From assembly GCA_036960375.1 (NCBI GenBank), contig JBALVY010000001.1, positions 682,001 through 746,000 on the forward strand: 64,000 bases of DNA, read 5' to 3'. Position numbers and translations under genes: made by a program. Numbering within the stretch: the first letter of the stretch is position 1; every line of letters begins with the position of its first letter. Positions 50,498-59,136 of this stretch are shown piece by piece. Below the pieces are notes generated by a model that did no database searches, was not told the DNA's origin, and saw only the letters and a list, made by a program, of their open reading frames with translations. This DNA comes from CAWVSB01 sp036960375 (lineage in GTDB: Bacteria; Pseudomonadota; Gammaproteobacteria; Pseudomonadales; CAWVSB01).

Positions 50498-51563
50498 GCA
50501 GCGGGTACAGGGTTGGTGGGCCAAACTGGGTCGTGGCGCAGAAGATCTGCGTGATGACGTTCAGGATTCAATTGGTACAGATAGAGTGGTACGTGTTGGT
50601 TTGACGGTAATCGCTGTTATTGTGCTGTCACTGACATTGCTCGGCTGGTACTGGAGTAATGAGCCGGAACTGGTTGGCGTTAATGAAATTACTGCCAATT
50701 TAGCGCAAGAGCAAAACCTGCAGTCCACAACCGGCAGTGCAACGACAGCAACGGCTATTTATGTGGCGCGTACGATGCTGGATAAACCCGGTGGCTTTTT
50801 GCATAACGATGTATTTCCTCCCGGTATATTTATGGACAATATGCCCAATTGGGAATACGGCGTACTGGTGCAGACCCGGGATATGGTAAGGGCTTTGCGC
50901 GAAAACTTTAGTCGCTCGCAGTCTCAATCCACAGAAGATCCGGATTTGACTCTGGCCGAACCACGTTTTAATTTTAAAGCCAGCAGCTGGATTTTACCGC
51001 CTTCGGAAAGTGAATATCGCGGCGGTATAAAATTACTGCTGAGCTATCATCAACGGCTGGCAGATCCTGAAAACCCTCAGGCGCAATTTTATGCCAGAGC
51101 AGACAATTTACGTTTCTGGCTGGGTATGGTTTCCACTCGCATGGGGTCAATGTCTCAGCGACTGGCCTCCGCTGTTGAACAAAATCGCGTCAATACTGAT
51201 CTTGCCGGCGATAGTGCAGCACTTCAGTCTACTCCTCGCGCTGCCGAGATCCGGGTGAAAACGCCATGGATGGAAATTGATGACGTATTTTACGAGTCAC
51301 GTGGAGCGGCCTGGGCCTGGATACATTTTCTGCGTGCTGCTGAAAAAGACTTTGCGCCGGTATTGGCCAAGAAAAATGCACAGGCCAGTCTGGCACAAAT
51401 TATCCGTGAGTTGGAGCAGACACAATACCCCGTGTATAGCCCGTTGATACTCAATGGCAATGGTTTCGGCCTGGTGGCTAATCATTCTCTGGTGATGGCT
51501 TCCTATATCGCTGGAGCGAATGCCGCTCTGATTGATTTACGAGCATTGTTATCGGATGGTTAA
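50487..51563 (+). CDS. DUF2333 family membrane protein
   Basis: 358 residues. One N-terminal membrane helix (about 33-54, VRVGLTVIAVIVLSLTLLGW) is followed by a large, probably periplasmic domain with conserved-looking blocks: TATAIYVARTMLDKPGGFLHND, PPGIFMDNMPNWEYGVLVQT and WIHFLRAAEKDFAPVLAKKN. These match the DUF2333 family, whose role is unknown. The start overlaps the PCu(A)C gene, and its 3' end overlaps the next lipoprotein gene by 8 nt, so all four genes appear to be one unit. Confidence 0.85.
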   Translation: MAIKQRVQGWWAKLGRGAEDLRDDVQDSIGTDRVVRVGLTVIAVIVLSLTLLGWYWSNEPELVGVNEITANLAQEQNLQSTTGSATTATAIYVARTMLDKPGGFLHNDVFPPGIFMDNMPNWEYGVLVQTRDMVRALRENFSRSQSQSTEDPDLTLAEPRFNFKASSWILPPSESEYRGGIKLLLSYHQRLADPENPQAQFYARADNLRFWLGMVSTRMGSMSQRLASAVEQNRVNTDLAGDSAALQSTPRAAEIRVKTPWMEIDDVFYESRGAAWAWIHFLRAAEKDFAPVLAKKNAQASLAQIIRELEQTQYPVYSPLILNGNGFGLVANHSLVMASYIAGANAALIDLRALLSDG

Positions 51564-52131
51564 GCAAATGAAATGGTTTTTGTCGGCCTGTGTAGCTGCG
51601 GTGTTTTTAGTTGGCTGTGCAAATAGTCCGCAGCAAATTACGCTGGCTCCCAAGACTTTGCACGAAGGTCAAAATCAGGGCGCAGGTGCGGCAGTTAACA
51701 TAATGGGCATCGACGCCCGTCAGGAGCTGGTGGTCGGCTCCCGTGGTGGCACTTACAAAGATACGGCACTTATTACTGTTGGCAATGATGCCGGGGCTGC
51801 TCTAGCGGCGGTGGTAAGCTCCGGCCTGAAAGAAATGGGCTTTGTTGCTGATGCACAGGCACCGGTACAGCTGACTGTGTCGTTGCTTGATTTGCGGTTG
51901 ACGTCGCCCAGTCAATATTATCAGTCCCATTTGATACTGAATGCCGGTATCAGTGTTGTCGCCAAAAAAGCCAACGAGACCTATAAGGGATCTTACAAGG
52001 GCATGATTGACAATAAGACACTGACATCCGCTGATGCAGAAGATACGTCTCGCTTAATCAACTCGGCGCTGGATCAGGCGGTGGCCCGCTTGTTTGAAGA
52101 CGAGGCCTTGCTCCATTTTATCGCCAATTAG
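51556..52131 (+). CDS. YajG family lipoprotein
   Basis: 191 residues from ATG 51556 (a second Met at 51568 is possible). The signal carries lipobox FLVGC with the lipid-modified cysteine at about residue 21. The mature part has the YajG-type pattern: ITLAPKTLHEG, GIDARQELVVGSRGG and LTVSLLDLRLTSPSQYYQ. YajG-like proteins are outer-membrane lipoproteins of unknown function. Overlap with the DUF2333 stop (8 nt) suggests coupling. polB starts 8 nt downstream. Confidence 0.8.
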   Translation: MVKQMKWFLSACVAAVFLVGCANSPQQITLAPKTLHEGQNQGAGAAVNIMGIDARQELVVGSRGGTYKDTALITVGNDAGAALAAVVSSGLKEMGFVADAQAPVQLTVSLLDLRLTSPSQYYQSHLILNAGISVVAKKANETYKGSYKGMIDNKTLTSADAEDTSRLINSALDQAVARLFEDEALLHFIAN

Positions 52132-52139
52132 CCAGACGC

Positions 52140-54494
52140 ATGGCTGAGCCTTTAAATTGTGACGGTTTTATACTGACTCGCCAGTGGCGGGATACCTCCA
52201 AGGGGGTGGCGCTTGAGTTCTGGTGTGCATCTGAGCAGGGAGCAGTTCGGGCGACGGTAAGTAAACAAGAAGCCGTTTTTTTTCTATCCCAACAAGATTT
52301 TTCCGAGGCGCGACGCTTATTAGGTGATCGCTTTTGTGTTCGCTCTCGTCGTGTGGAGATGGAGACATTTACCCGTCAACCCGCAATAGCCTGCTACTTT
52401 TTACGTCAGCGCGAATTAATACACGCCCGCAATCAGCTGCAGGCTGCGGGCATCAGTGTATTAGAAGCCGATATAAAACCCAGCGATCGGTTTTTAATGG
52501 AGCGCTTTATTACCGGTGGCGTGAAGTTGGTAGGCCCCGTGCAGACTGGGGCTTGCCATATTGAATTTAGCGAACCGCGTTTGCAGCGCAGCGATTATTT
52601 ACCCACCCTTAAAGTACTATCTTTGGATATAGAAACGGCCATCGATTCACCAACCTTATATTCTATCGGACTGTACACAGATAACGAACAATGCGTATTG
52701 ATGGTGGGGCAGGGTGATGATGACGAATTAGTGCGTTATTTCGCAGATGAAAGCAGTCTATTACTCGGTTTTTTCCATTGGCTGGAACAGACCGACCCGG
52801 ACGTAATCATCGGCTGGAATGTTATTAATTTCGATCTGTGGTTTCTTGAGAAATGTTGCCAGCGTCTTGGTTTGAAACTGATTCTGGGTAGGCACGAAGG
52901 CAAAGCGCACTGGCGTGATACCGACGATAGTGGTGACCGTAAGGCCATTTCCATTGCCGGCAGAGTTGTCATTGATGGTATTGATGTGCTGCGAACGGCG
53001 GGTTATCACTTCGAGAGTTTCTCTCTGCAGGCGGTAGCAACCCAATTATTGGGCGAAGGTAAATTGCTCACTGGCGGTCAGCGCGGCAGTGAAATCACTG
53101 ACCTGTACAGACAAGATAAAAGAGCACTGGCTGAATACAATATTACCGATTGTCGCCTGGTCATGGATATTTTCACCCAACAGGGTTTGATTGATTTCAG
53201 CATAGCTCGCGCAGTATTAACCGGGTTGCCGTTAGATCGGGTTGGCGGCTCTGTAGCGGCCTTTGATTTCCAATATCTGCCCCTGTTGCACAGGGCCGGT
53301 TTTGTCGCACCTGCCGGCAGTGATCAACCGACGACGGCAAGCCCGGGAGGCTATGTTATGTCATCCCGACCCGGGGTATATAATCATGTACTGGTATTGG
53401 ATTTCAAAAGCCTGTACCCCAGTATTATTCGCAGCTACTGCATAGATCCTATGGGTATGGCGATTGCACTTTGTAATACAGATGAAGATTACCAGCTTGT
53501 GCCTGGCTTTTCTGGAGGGTGTTTTTCGCGTAGCGAACATCTATTGCCTGAGATAATTGCCGGCTTATGGGAGGCTCGTGACGGTGCAAAGGCTCGCGGC
53601 GATAAGGCCTTATCGCAGGCGATAAAAATCATTATGAACTCCTTTTATGGCGTGCTTGGAACTCCCGGTTGCCGTTTTTTTGATCCACGATTGGCTTCTT
53701 CTATCACCCGTCGTGGTCATCAGATTCTGACTGAGAGCAAAACATTTATTGAGCAGCAGGGTTACCGTGTTATCTATGGTGATACCGATTCAGTTTTTGT
53801 CTGGGTGGAAAACTGCGACAGCCACGAGCAAGCACAGCAGGTGGGGGTGCAGCTTGCCGCCCAGTTAAATACCTGGTGGACCGACCTTCTGTCCAAAGAC
53901 ATGGGTTTGGACAGTGTGCTGGAAATTGAGTTTGAGACACATTACCGTAAATTTTTAATGCCCACTATTCGGGGCACTGAGCTAGGTAGTAAGAAACGCT
54001 ACGCCGGTCTGGTAGAAACGGATCAAGGGCCCCAAATGATCTTTAAGGGTCTGGAGACGGTACGCAGTGACTGGACTCGTCTGGCCCGAGATTTTCAGTA
54101 TGAGCTTTATCGGCTGATCTTTAATGATCAGCCGTGGCAAGATTTCGTGCGCACGACGGTTGCTGATTTGTTGGCTGGAAAGTTGGACGATCAGTTACTT
54201 TACCGCAAGCGCTTGCGCCGGCAACTGGCCGACTATCAAAAGAACATTCCCCCTCATGTTCAGGCGGCACACAAAGCTGTGGAGCTAAGTAAGGGCAGAG
54301 ATACGCCGCGTCGTGGCGATTGGATTGAATACCTGATGACCGCCAGTGGGCCCGAGCCTGTAGCCTACAGGCAATCCAGCCTGGACTATGACTACTATAT
54401 GGAGCGGCAATTGGCGCCAGCCGCAGATAGTATCCTGCATTTTGTGGGCAGTAGCTTTGATCAAATTACTGGCCGTCAAATAGGCCTGTTATAA
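52140..54494 (+). CDS. polB: DNA polymerase II (family B)
   Basis: 784 residues, the same size as E. coli Pol II. The 3'-5' exonuclease motifs are intact: LDIETAID (about 161), GWNVINFDLWFL and YNITDCRLV. The polymerase motifs are also present: DFKSLYPSII near 421, KIIMNSFYGVLG and YGDTDSVFVW near 546. In E. coli it is an SOS-induced repair and bypass polymerase. No LexA box stands out upstream; it starts 8 nt after the YajG-like gene, so it may be read from that operon. Its last 19 bp overlap the convergent dehydrogenase gene. Confidence 0.97.
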   Translation: MAEPLNCDGFILTRQWRDTSKGVALEFWCASEQGAVRATVSKQEAVFFLSQQDFSEARRLLGDRFCVRSRRVEMETFTRQPAIACYFLRQRELIHARNQLQAAGISVLEADIKPSDRFLMERFITGGVKLVGPVQTGACHIEFSEPRLQRSDYLPTLKVLSLDIETAIDSPTLYSIGLYTDNEQCVLMVGQGDDDELVRYFADESSLLLGFFHWLEQTDPDVIIGWNVINFDLWFLEKCCQRLGLKLILGRHEGKAHWRDTDDSGDRKAISIAGRVVIDGIDVLRTAGYHFESFSLQAVATQLLGEGKLLTGGQRGSEITDLYRQDKRALAEYNITDCRLVMDIFTQQGLIDFSIARAVLTGLPLDRVGGSVAAFDFQYLPLLHRAGFVAPAGSDQPTTASPGGYVMSSRPGVYNHVLVLDFKSLYPSIIRSYCIDPMGMAIALCNTDEDYQLVPGFSGGCFSRSEHLLPEIIAGLWEARDGAKARGDKALSQAIKIIMNSFYGVLGTPGCRFFDPRLASSITRRGHQILTESKTFIEQQGYRVIYGDTDSVFVWVENCDSHEQAQQVGVQLAAQLNTWWTDLLSKDMGLDSVLEIEFETHYRKFLMPTIRGTELGSKKRYAGLVETDQGPQMIFKGLETVRSDWTRLARDFQYELYRLIFNDQPWQDFVRTTVADLLAGKLDDQLLYRKRLRRQLADYQKNIPPHVQAAHKAVELSKGRDTPRRGDWIEYLMTASGPEPVAYRQSSLDYDYYMERQLAPAADSILHFVGSSFDQITGRQIGLL

Positions 54495-56074
54495 ACCTGA
54501 GCTGATGTACTGGAGTTTTTGACTTTTACCGCAGACATCTTCAATATCTTCGAACCTGCTGCGTGCTCTACCAGCAGGTAAACAGCGCCGTCTTGGCCTA
54601 CCTCCACATCTCGGAAGCGACCCAGGTTCTCTAGTAAGGTTTCCTGGTGAACGACCCTGTTGCCTGAAATTTCCAAGCGCACAAAATCCGATGATTTGAG
54701 GTTACAGAGTAATAGATTGTTCTGCCAGTTAGGGAATGCGTCGCCGGTATAAAACGCGATGCTCGAAACCGCTGTCGATGGGGTGATATCCAATATAGGC
54801 GTTTGCGTTTCTTCAATCGGCATTGCTTCGCCCAAGTCGTCTGTATAGTCGACAGGGCTGCCGTCGTAGTTAATTCCGCTGGTATGAAAGGGCCATCCAT
54901 AGTTTGCACCGCTGAATAGCAAGTTAATTTCGTCGCCGCCTCGTGGCCCCATTTCAGATTGCCACAGAGTTTTTCTGCTTTGGTCGAAAGCCAACCCTTC
55001 GGTGTTTCTATGACCCAGAGTCCAAATGGTTGGCAGGGCACCTTGTTTGTCAACGAAGGGGTTATCTGTCGGGATTTGCCCGTTATCCTGAATTCTGTGA
55101 ATCTTGCCGTAGGGCAGGGTCAGGTCCTGAATTCCCATATGATCGGGCTCGGCTTTATGACCAATGGATAAAAATACATGGCCGGCACCATCAAAAGCGA
55201 TCCTGCCACCCGCGCTTAAATCAAAAGAAGGGGAATAGGTATCGATATGCGGCTCGTAGATCACCTCTTGATCAACCCACCGGTAGTTCTTTATGCGCCC
55301 TCTCACCAGCTTGGTCATGGAGACCTTTCGGCCCATTTTCATTTCATAGGGGTCAAAGCCACGACTGGCGTCGTTGCAGTCTTCGCAGCGCTCTGAGTAG
55401 GACAGGTAAATCCAGCGGTTTTCAGCATAATTGGGGTGTAAGGCTACGTCTAGCATCCAGCCAAGTCCCATCGGTTGGCCCCAGGCTTTTTCGATATCGT
55501 TATACACTTTGGGTGTGCCAAAAATGGTTTTTATCTTACCGTTCGCCTCAATAATACTTAGCCCCAGGCCTTTTTCAGTGACTAATATTTCTCCGTTGGG
55601 TAGCCTTGCAATGGCATAGGGCAGGCCATCTATACCTTCGGCCACTACCTCGACGGTAAAGCTGTGAAGCTCACTCTCTACCTTGCCTTTAGGAATATTC
55701 ATGGGCCGATTCACCTTAAAGTCGGCCATGGTATTACCGTCGCGACGCTCGGCAATATATAGACCCATTTGGTGAATCGTCTGCTCGCTCAAGGTCTCAC
55801 TCCAGGCTGGCATGCCGCGCTGGGGGAAGCCGCTAGTGATACTGGCCTTAATTTCGTTGAGGGAATCGCCGTACTTGAGATCAGCCAGCAAGCTTGGCCC
55901 CAAACCGCTGCCCTCAAGATCGCTACCGTGGCAGGCGGCGCAATTGTTTGTATAGGTTTCTTCAAAACCGTCGACCAATGGGCGTTGGCTAATCTCTTTT
56001 AAGTCGGGCATTAGCATAAAAGCCAAAAAGCCCAACGTGACTAAAACGATTAAGACAAGTAGTAGTTTTTTCAT
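54476..56074 (-). CDS. Cytochrome c-PQQ-dependent sugar dehydrogenase fusion
   Basis: 532 residues from ATG 56074, which gives a signal or anchor helix (about 3-22); the longer start at 56140 lacks one. Residues ~35-110 form a cytochrome c domain with CAACH at 45-49 and a likely Met axial ligand in QRGMPAWSETL. The rest is a six-bladed glucose/sorbosone dehydrogenase domain (VEVVAEGIDGLPYAIARLPNG, LDVALHPNYAENRWIYLSYS, TLGHRNTEGLAF, GGDEINLLFSGANYGWP). It probably oxidises sugars in the periplasm and hands electrons to its own haem. No PQQ synthesis genes are in the window. Confidence 0.88.
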   Translation of the reverse strand: MKKLLLVLIVLVTLGFLAFMLMPDLKEISQRPLVDGFEETYTNNCAACHGSDLEGSGLGPSLLADLKYGDSLNEIKASITSGFPQRGMPAWSETLSEQTIHQMGLYIAERRDGNTMADFKVNRPMNIPKGKVESELHSFTVEVVAEGIDGLPYAIARLPNGEILVTEKGLGLSIIEANGKIKTIFGTPKVYNDIEKAWGQPMGLGWMLDVALHPNYAENRWIYLSYSERCEDCNDASRGFDPYEMKMGRKVSMTKLVRGRIKNYRWVDQEVIYEPHIDTYSPSFDLSAGGRIAFDGAGHVFLSIGHKAEPDHMGIQDLTLPYGKIHRIQDNGQIPTDNPFVDKQGALPTIWTLGHRNTEGLAFDQSRKTLWQSEMGPRGGDEINLLFSGANYGWPFHTSGINYDGSPVDYTDDLGEAMPIEETQTPILDITPSTAVSSIAFYTGDAFPNWQNNLLLCNLKSSDFVRLEISGNRVVHQETLLENLGRFRDVEVGQDGAVYLLVEHAAGSKILKMSAVKVKNSSTSAQVYNRPI

Positions 56075-56140
56075 AGCGCAGACCGAAGGTTCGTTACGGT
56101 GATTATACGCATGGTAGGAATGCCTAGATTCCCAAGCCAC

Positions 56141-56182
56141 CGATAAATACTATACCCGTAATATAGCCGAGGATTCTTATCG
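56141..56182. repeat. Imperfect inverted repeat between puuB-like and dehydrogenase genes
   Basis: CGATAA and TTATCG bracket the stretch, with inner CTATA/TATAG arms. It lies between two minus-strand genes and could be a weak terminator for the upstream gene. No T-run follows. Confidence 0.3.
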
Positions 56183-56217
56183 TTCATATCCCGTAAAATG
56201 GTATTTCTGCGTTTTGT

Positions 56218-57513
56218 TTAACCTGGCAATTTATCCATAAGTTTAAAGTACATCATACCAACCGCCATCGCGGGGCGGCGCAGCCACTTGCCGCCAGGCC
56301 AGGGGTAATGGGTCATTTTGTTCATAATATCGAAACGTTCGGTATTGCCGTCAACCGCCTCTGCCAGAATACGTCCCATGACGTGGGTGGGTGCAACGCC
56401 GTGTCCCGAATAGCCCGTAACGTATAAAACCTTGCTGTCCAGGCGGCCGAGCTGAGGCATACGGCGTACACTAATACCCATCTGGCCGCTCCATTTATAA
56501 TCGATGCGAACGCCTTTCAGGGAGGGGAAAACGTGATCCATTTTGGCTTGCATGATCTCCAGAACATTGGCCGGCTCCAGGCCAGAATAATTTGAAAGGC
56601 CGCCAAATAACATACGTTTGTCACTGGACAGCCGGTAATAGTCCAGCGCAGTGCGTGAATCGCAAAAGGCGACATCCTTGCGCAGGGTTTGTTCTATCTG
56701 TTCCCTGGTCAAAGGTTCAGTTGCTATCATGCAGCTGGTTGAGGGCAGTACGCGCTTATCCAAGTGTGGTGCTACATTACCCAAATAGGCGTTGCCGCAT
56801 AAAATCACATAGTCAGATTTTATTGTGCCCTTTTCTGTATGCACCGAGGGCCTGTCGCCATAGGTAATACGAGTGACAGGCGATTGTTCAAAGATCTTGG
56901 CGCCCATATTTTCTGCCGCTCGGGCCTCGCCAATGCAGAGATTAAGCGGCTGAACATGCCCCCAGTCTTCGCGGTAGTAACCACCCAGGTAAATATCAGA
57001 ATTTACATATTCTTTAAACTGCTGCTTATCTAACAACTTTATGTTGTTGTTGTCGGAGGCCCAATCTTTGTACCAGCGCATGTGTCTTGGCTTGAGTGCG
57101 CCTTCCAGGTAGCCCCATTTTAAATCACAGTCGATACTGTATTTTTCAATACGCTCGCGCACGATATCGACGCATTCGGTGCCCATCTTGTAGACCGCAT
57201 TAACACCTTCTTCGCCTATCGCATTGCGAAAGGCATCCGGGTTGCTGCCAACGCCACCGATTATTTGTCCGCCGTTGCGCCCGGTCGCACCCCAACTTAT
57301 TCTTTTAGCTTCAACTAATGCCACCTTATAACCGCGCTCGCACAGCTCTACAGCGGTAGATACGCCGCTAAAACCTCCCCCAACGATAACCACGTCAACT
57401 TGCAGTTCGCCTTCAAGCTGCGGGTAATCCGTTTGCCAGTTAGCCGATGCAGAATAGTAAGATGGTGCGTGCTCGTTAGATTCGACAGATTTCTTTAAAA
57501 ACATAAATGACAT
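56218..57513 (-). CDS. FAD-dependent oxidoreductase, gamma-glutamylputrescine oxidase-like
   Basis: 431 residues from ATG 57513 (Met at 57504 is an alternative; a GTG at 57549 would overlap the upstream gene by 22 nt). The amino-acid oxidase fold is seen as VVIVGGGFSG at 41-50, the GRNGGQIIGG segment, and the C-terminal YVTGYSGHGVAPTHVMGRILAEA. The start APSYYSASANWQTDYPQLEG resembles PuuB-type oxidases that act on gamma-glutamylputrescine. It follows a PuuA-like ligase gene by 14 nt, giving the first two steps of the Puu polyamine pathway. The later steps are not in this window. Confidence 0.87.
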   Translation of the reverse strand: MSFMFLKKSVESNEHAPSYYSASANWQTDYPQLEGELQVDVVIVGGGFSGVSTAVELCERGYKVALVEAKRISWGATGRNGGQIIGGVGSNPDAFRNAIGEEGVNAVYKMGTECVDIVRERIEKYSIDCDLKWGYLEGALKPRHMRWYKDWASDNNNIKLLDKQQFKEYVNSDIYLGGYYREDWGHVQPLNLCIGEARAAENMGAKIFEQSPVTRITYGDRPSVHTEKGTIKSDYVILCGNAYLGNVAPHLDKRVLPSTSCMIATEPLTREQIEQTLRKDVAFCDSRTALDYYRLSSDKRMLFGGLSNYSGLEPANVLEIMQAKMDHVFPSLKGVRIDYKWSGQMGISVRRMPQLGRLDSKVLYVTGYSGHGVAPTHVMGRILAEAVDGNTERFDIMNKMTHYPWPGGKWLRRPAMAVGMMYFKLMDKLPG

Positions 57514-57527
57514 TTCTCTTGGTTCGT

Positions 57528-58901
57528 TCAGACAGAGCGCAGATACCACTCGTAATCAATATTGCTGACGCGGGCGGCGACCTGCCTATACTCATCGCGT
57601 CGTAGAACATTAAAATAACCGAAAAATTCTTCACCCAGGTAGCTTGGGAAAACGGTACTAGCAGCGAACTTATCGAGTGCTACAGGCCATTCGGTGGGCA
57701 GGGTAATGGTTTCCTCTACCGAACTGCCTTCGGCAACCATGGGGCCGGGGTCACACTGCTCTTGCATGCCATAATGAATGCCAGACGCTATGGCAGCCAT
57801 GACCAAATAAGGGGATGCATCAGCACCAGATACACGATGCTCAACGCGGCGATCACTATTGCCAGACACCGGAATTCGCAAGGCGACATCGCGGTGGTTG
57901 TATCCCCAATTAGGCGTCATGGGCACATAATTACCAGGGGCGACGCGACGATAGGAATTAGCATTGGGCGCAAATATGGCCATGCCCTGATCCATTGTTG
58001 CAGCCAGACCCCCAATGGCGTGGCGCAGTTTATCGCTAATCGCAGGAGTTTCAGATGACTCAGTGTCAGCAAAAATATTATTGCCGGCTTCGTCGTACAA
58101 GCTGAAGTGCACGTGTAGGCCACAACCGGCAATTTCATCAAAGGGCTTGGCCATAAAGCTGGCAAACATGCCGTGCTGACGTGCCACTCCTTTAATTACG
58201 CGCTTTAATAAGACCGCATCATCACAAGCCTTAATCGGGTCGTCGCAGTGATGCAGATTGATTTCGAACTGGCCTGGCGAGAATTCCGAATGGACCGTTG
58301 TCATCGGTATGTTTTGAGCCTTGCAGGCGAGTCGTACATCCTCTAAAAAATCATCATTTTCCCACAAGTCCTCGGGCATGGCGTATTGGATGCCTGATTG
58401 ATCTTTGCCGGTGCCGGGAATTTTCGGCAGCCGTAATATAGGGCTTTCACCGTCGCCATCTTTTAGTAAATAGAATTCTAACTCTACCGCGACTACCGCT
58501 TTTAGACCCATATCATGCAAGGGCTTTAGGGCTCGTTTCAACACATTGCGCGGGTCGAAGCTCACCTCCTCCCCGTTTAATTCAGTGAAAGTGCCTAATA
58601 CCTGAGCAGTATCGGACTTTAACCAGGTGATTGGCGCAAGACTATTAGCTACCGGTCGAATTGATTTGTCGGGGTCGCCATCAAACCCCTTCATCTCTTC
58701 GGGAAACTCGCCGCGGCAGTTTAGCAAAGTAATTGTCGCCGGGTGCTTAACGCCATTTTTAAACAAGGTTTCGAACTCCACCGCTGGCACTCTTTTGCCC
58801 CGTAGAATTCCGTTGATATCGGGCACCAACAGCTCAATCATCGAGGTGTCGGGATACTGTTCTAGTAATTTGCTCAGTTCTTCGTAACTTGCGAAACTCA
58901 T
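57528..58901 (-). CDS. Glutamine synthetase family protein, gamma-glutamylputrescine synthetase-like
   Basis: 457 residues with the GS catalytic features: VAVELEFYLLKDGDGE (metal Glu), VHSEFSPGQFEINLHHCDD, AGCGLHVHFSLYDEAGNN (ammonia/metal His), and VEHRVSGADASPYLVMAAI. The N-terminus (MIELLVPDINGILRGKRVPAVE) matches the PuuA/SpuI-type subgroup rather than GlnA. The product would be gamma-glutamylputrescine, the substrate of the oxidase encoded 14 nt downstream. The glutamate-binding residues look intact. Confidence 0.9.
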   Translation of the reverse strand: MSFASYEELSKLLEQYPDTSMIELLVPDINGILRGKRVPAVEFETLFKNGVKHPATITLLNCRGEFPEEMKGFDGDPDKSIRPVANSLAPITWLKSDTAQVLGTFTELNGEEVSFDPRNVLKRALKPLHDMGLKAVVAVELEFYLLKDGDGESPILRLPKIPGTGKDQSGIQYAMPEDLWENDDFLEDVRLACKAQNIPMTTVHSEFSPGQFEINLHHCDDPIKACDDAVLLKRVIKGVARQHGMFASFMAKPFDEIAGCGLHVHFSLYDEAGNNIFADTESSETPAISDKLRHAIGGLAATMDQGMAIFAPNANSYRRVAPGNYVPMTPNWGYNHRDVALRIPVSGNSDRRVEHRVSGADASPYLVMAAIASGIHYGMQEQCDPGPMVAEGSSVEETITLPTEWPVALDKFAASTVFPSYLGEEFFGYFNVLRRDEYRQVAARVSNIDYEWYLRSV

Positions 58902-58950
58902 CGATGTTTCCTTAAGCTTGTGGCCTTAGCTAAATATAGCACTGTGTATC

Positions 58951-59136
58951 CTAACTTAGGGGCTGTATTGCGGCTTCCTCGCCTATTGGGGCGAAATTGA
59001 AACAGTCGCCGGCTCTGCCTTCTTTCCAACCGTCTATTTGGTGCGTGGGCTCAATGCAGTCATAGTCGGCATTGGTCGCGGTGGACAAGTGCGAGCAAGC
59101 TATATTGAGTAGCTGATAGAGCTTACCGCTAATCTC
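58951..59136 (-). pseudogene. Possible gene remnant or small protein frame
   Basis: A minus-strand frame of about 61 codons after a TAA at 59137-59139 has no ATG and ends at TAG 58951-58953. Its translation has protein-like composition (SHLSTATNADYDCIEPTHQI, then DGWKEGRAGDCFNFAPIGEE). TTG is the only start-like codon near the front, and no ribosome site precedes it. It starts inside the end of the lipid-kinase-like gene (59129) and fills most of the 227-bp gap to the PuuA-like gene. It may be the tail of a lost gene or a small protein; the function is unknown. Confidence 0.25.
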
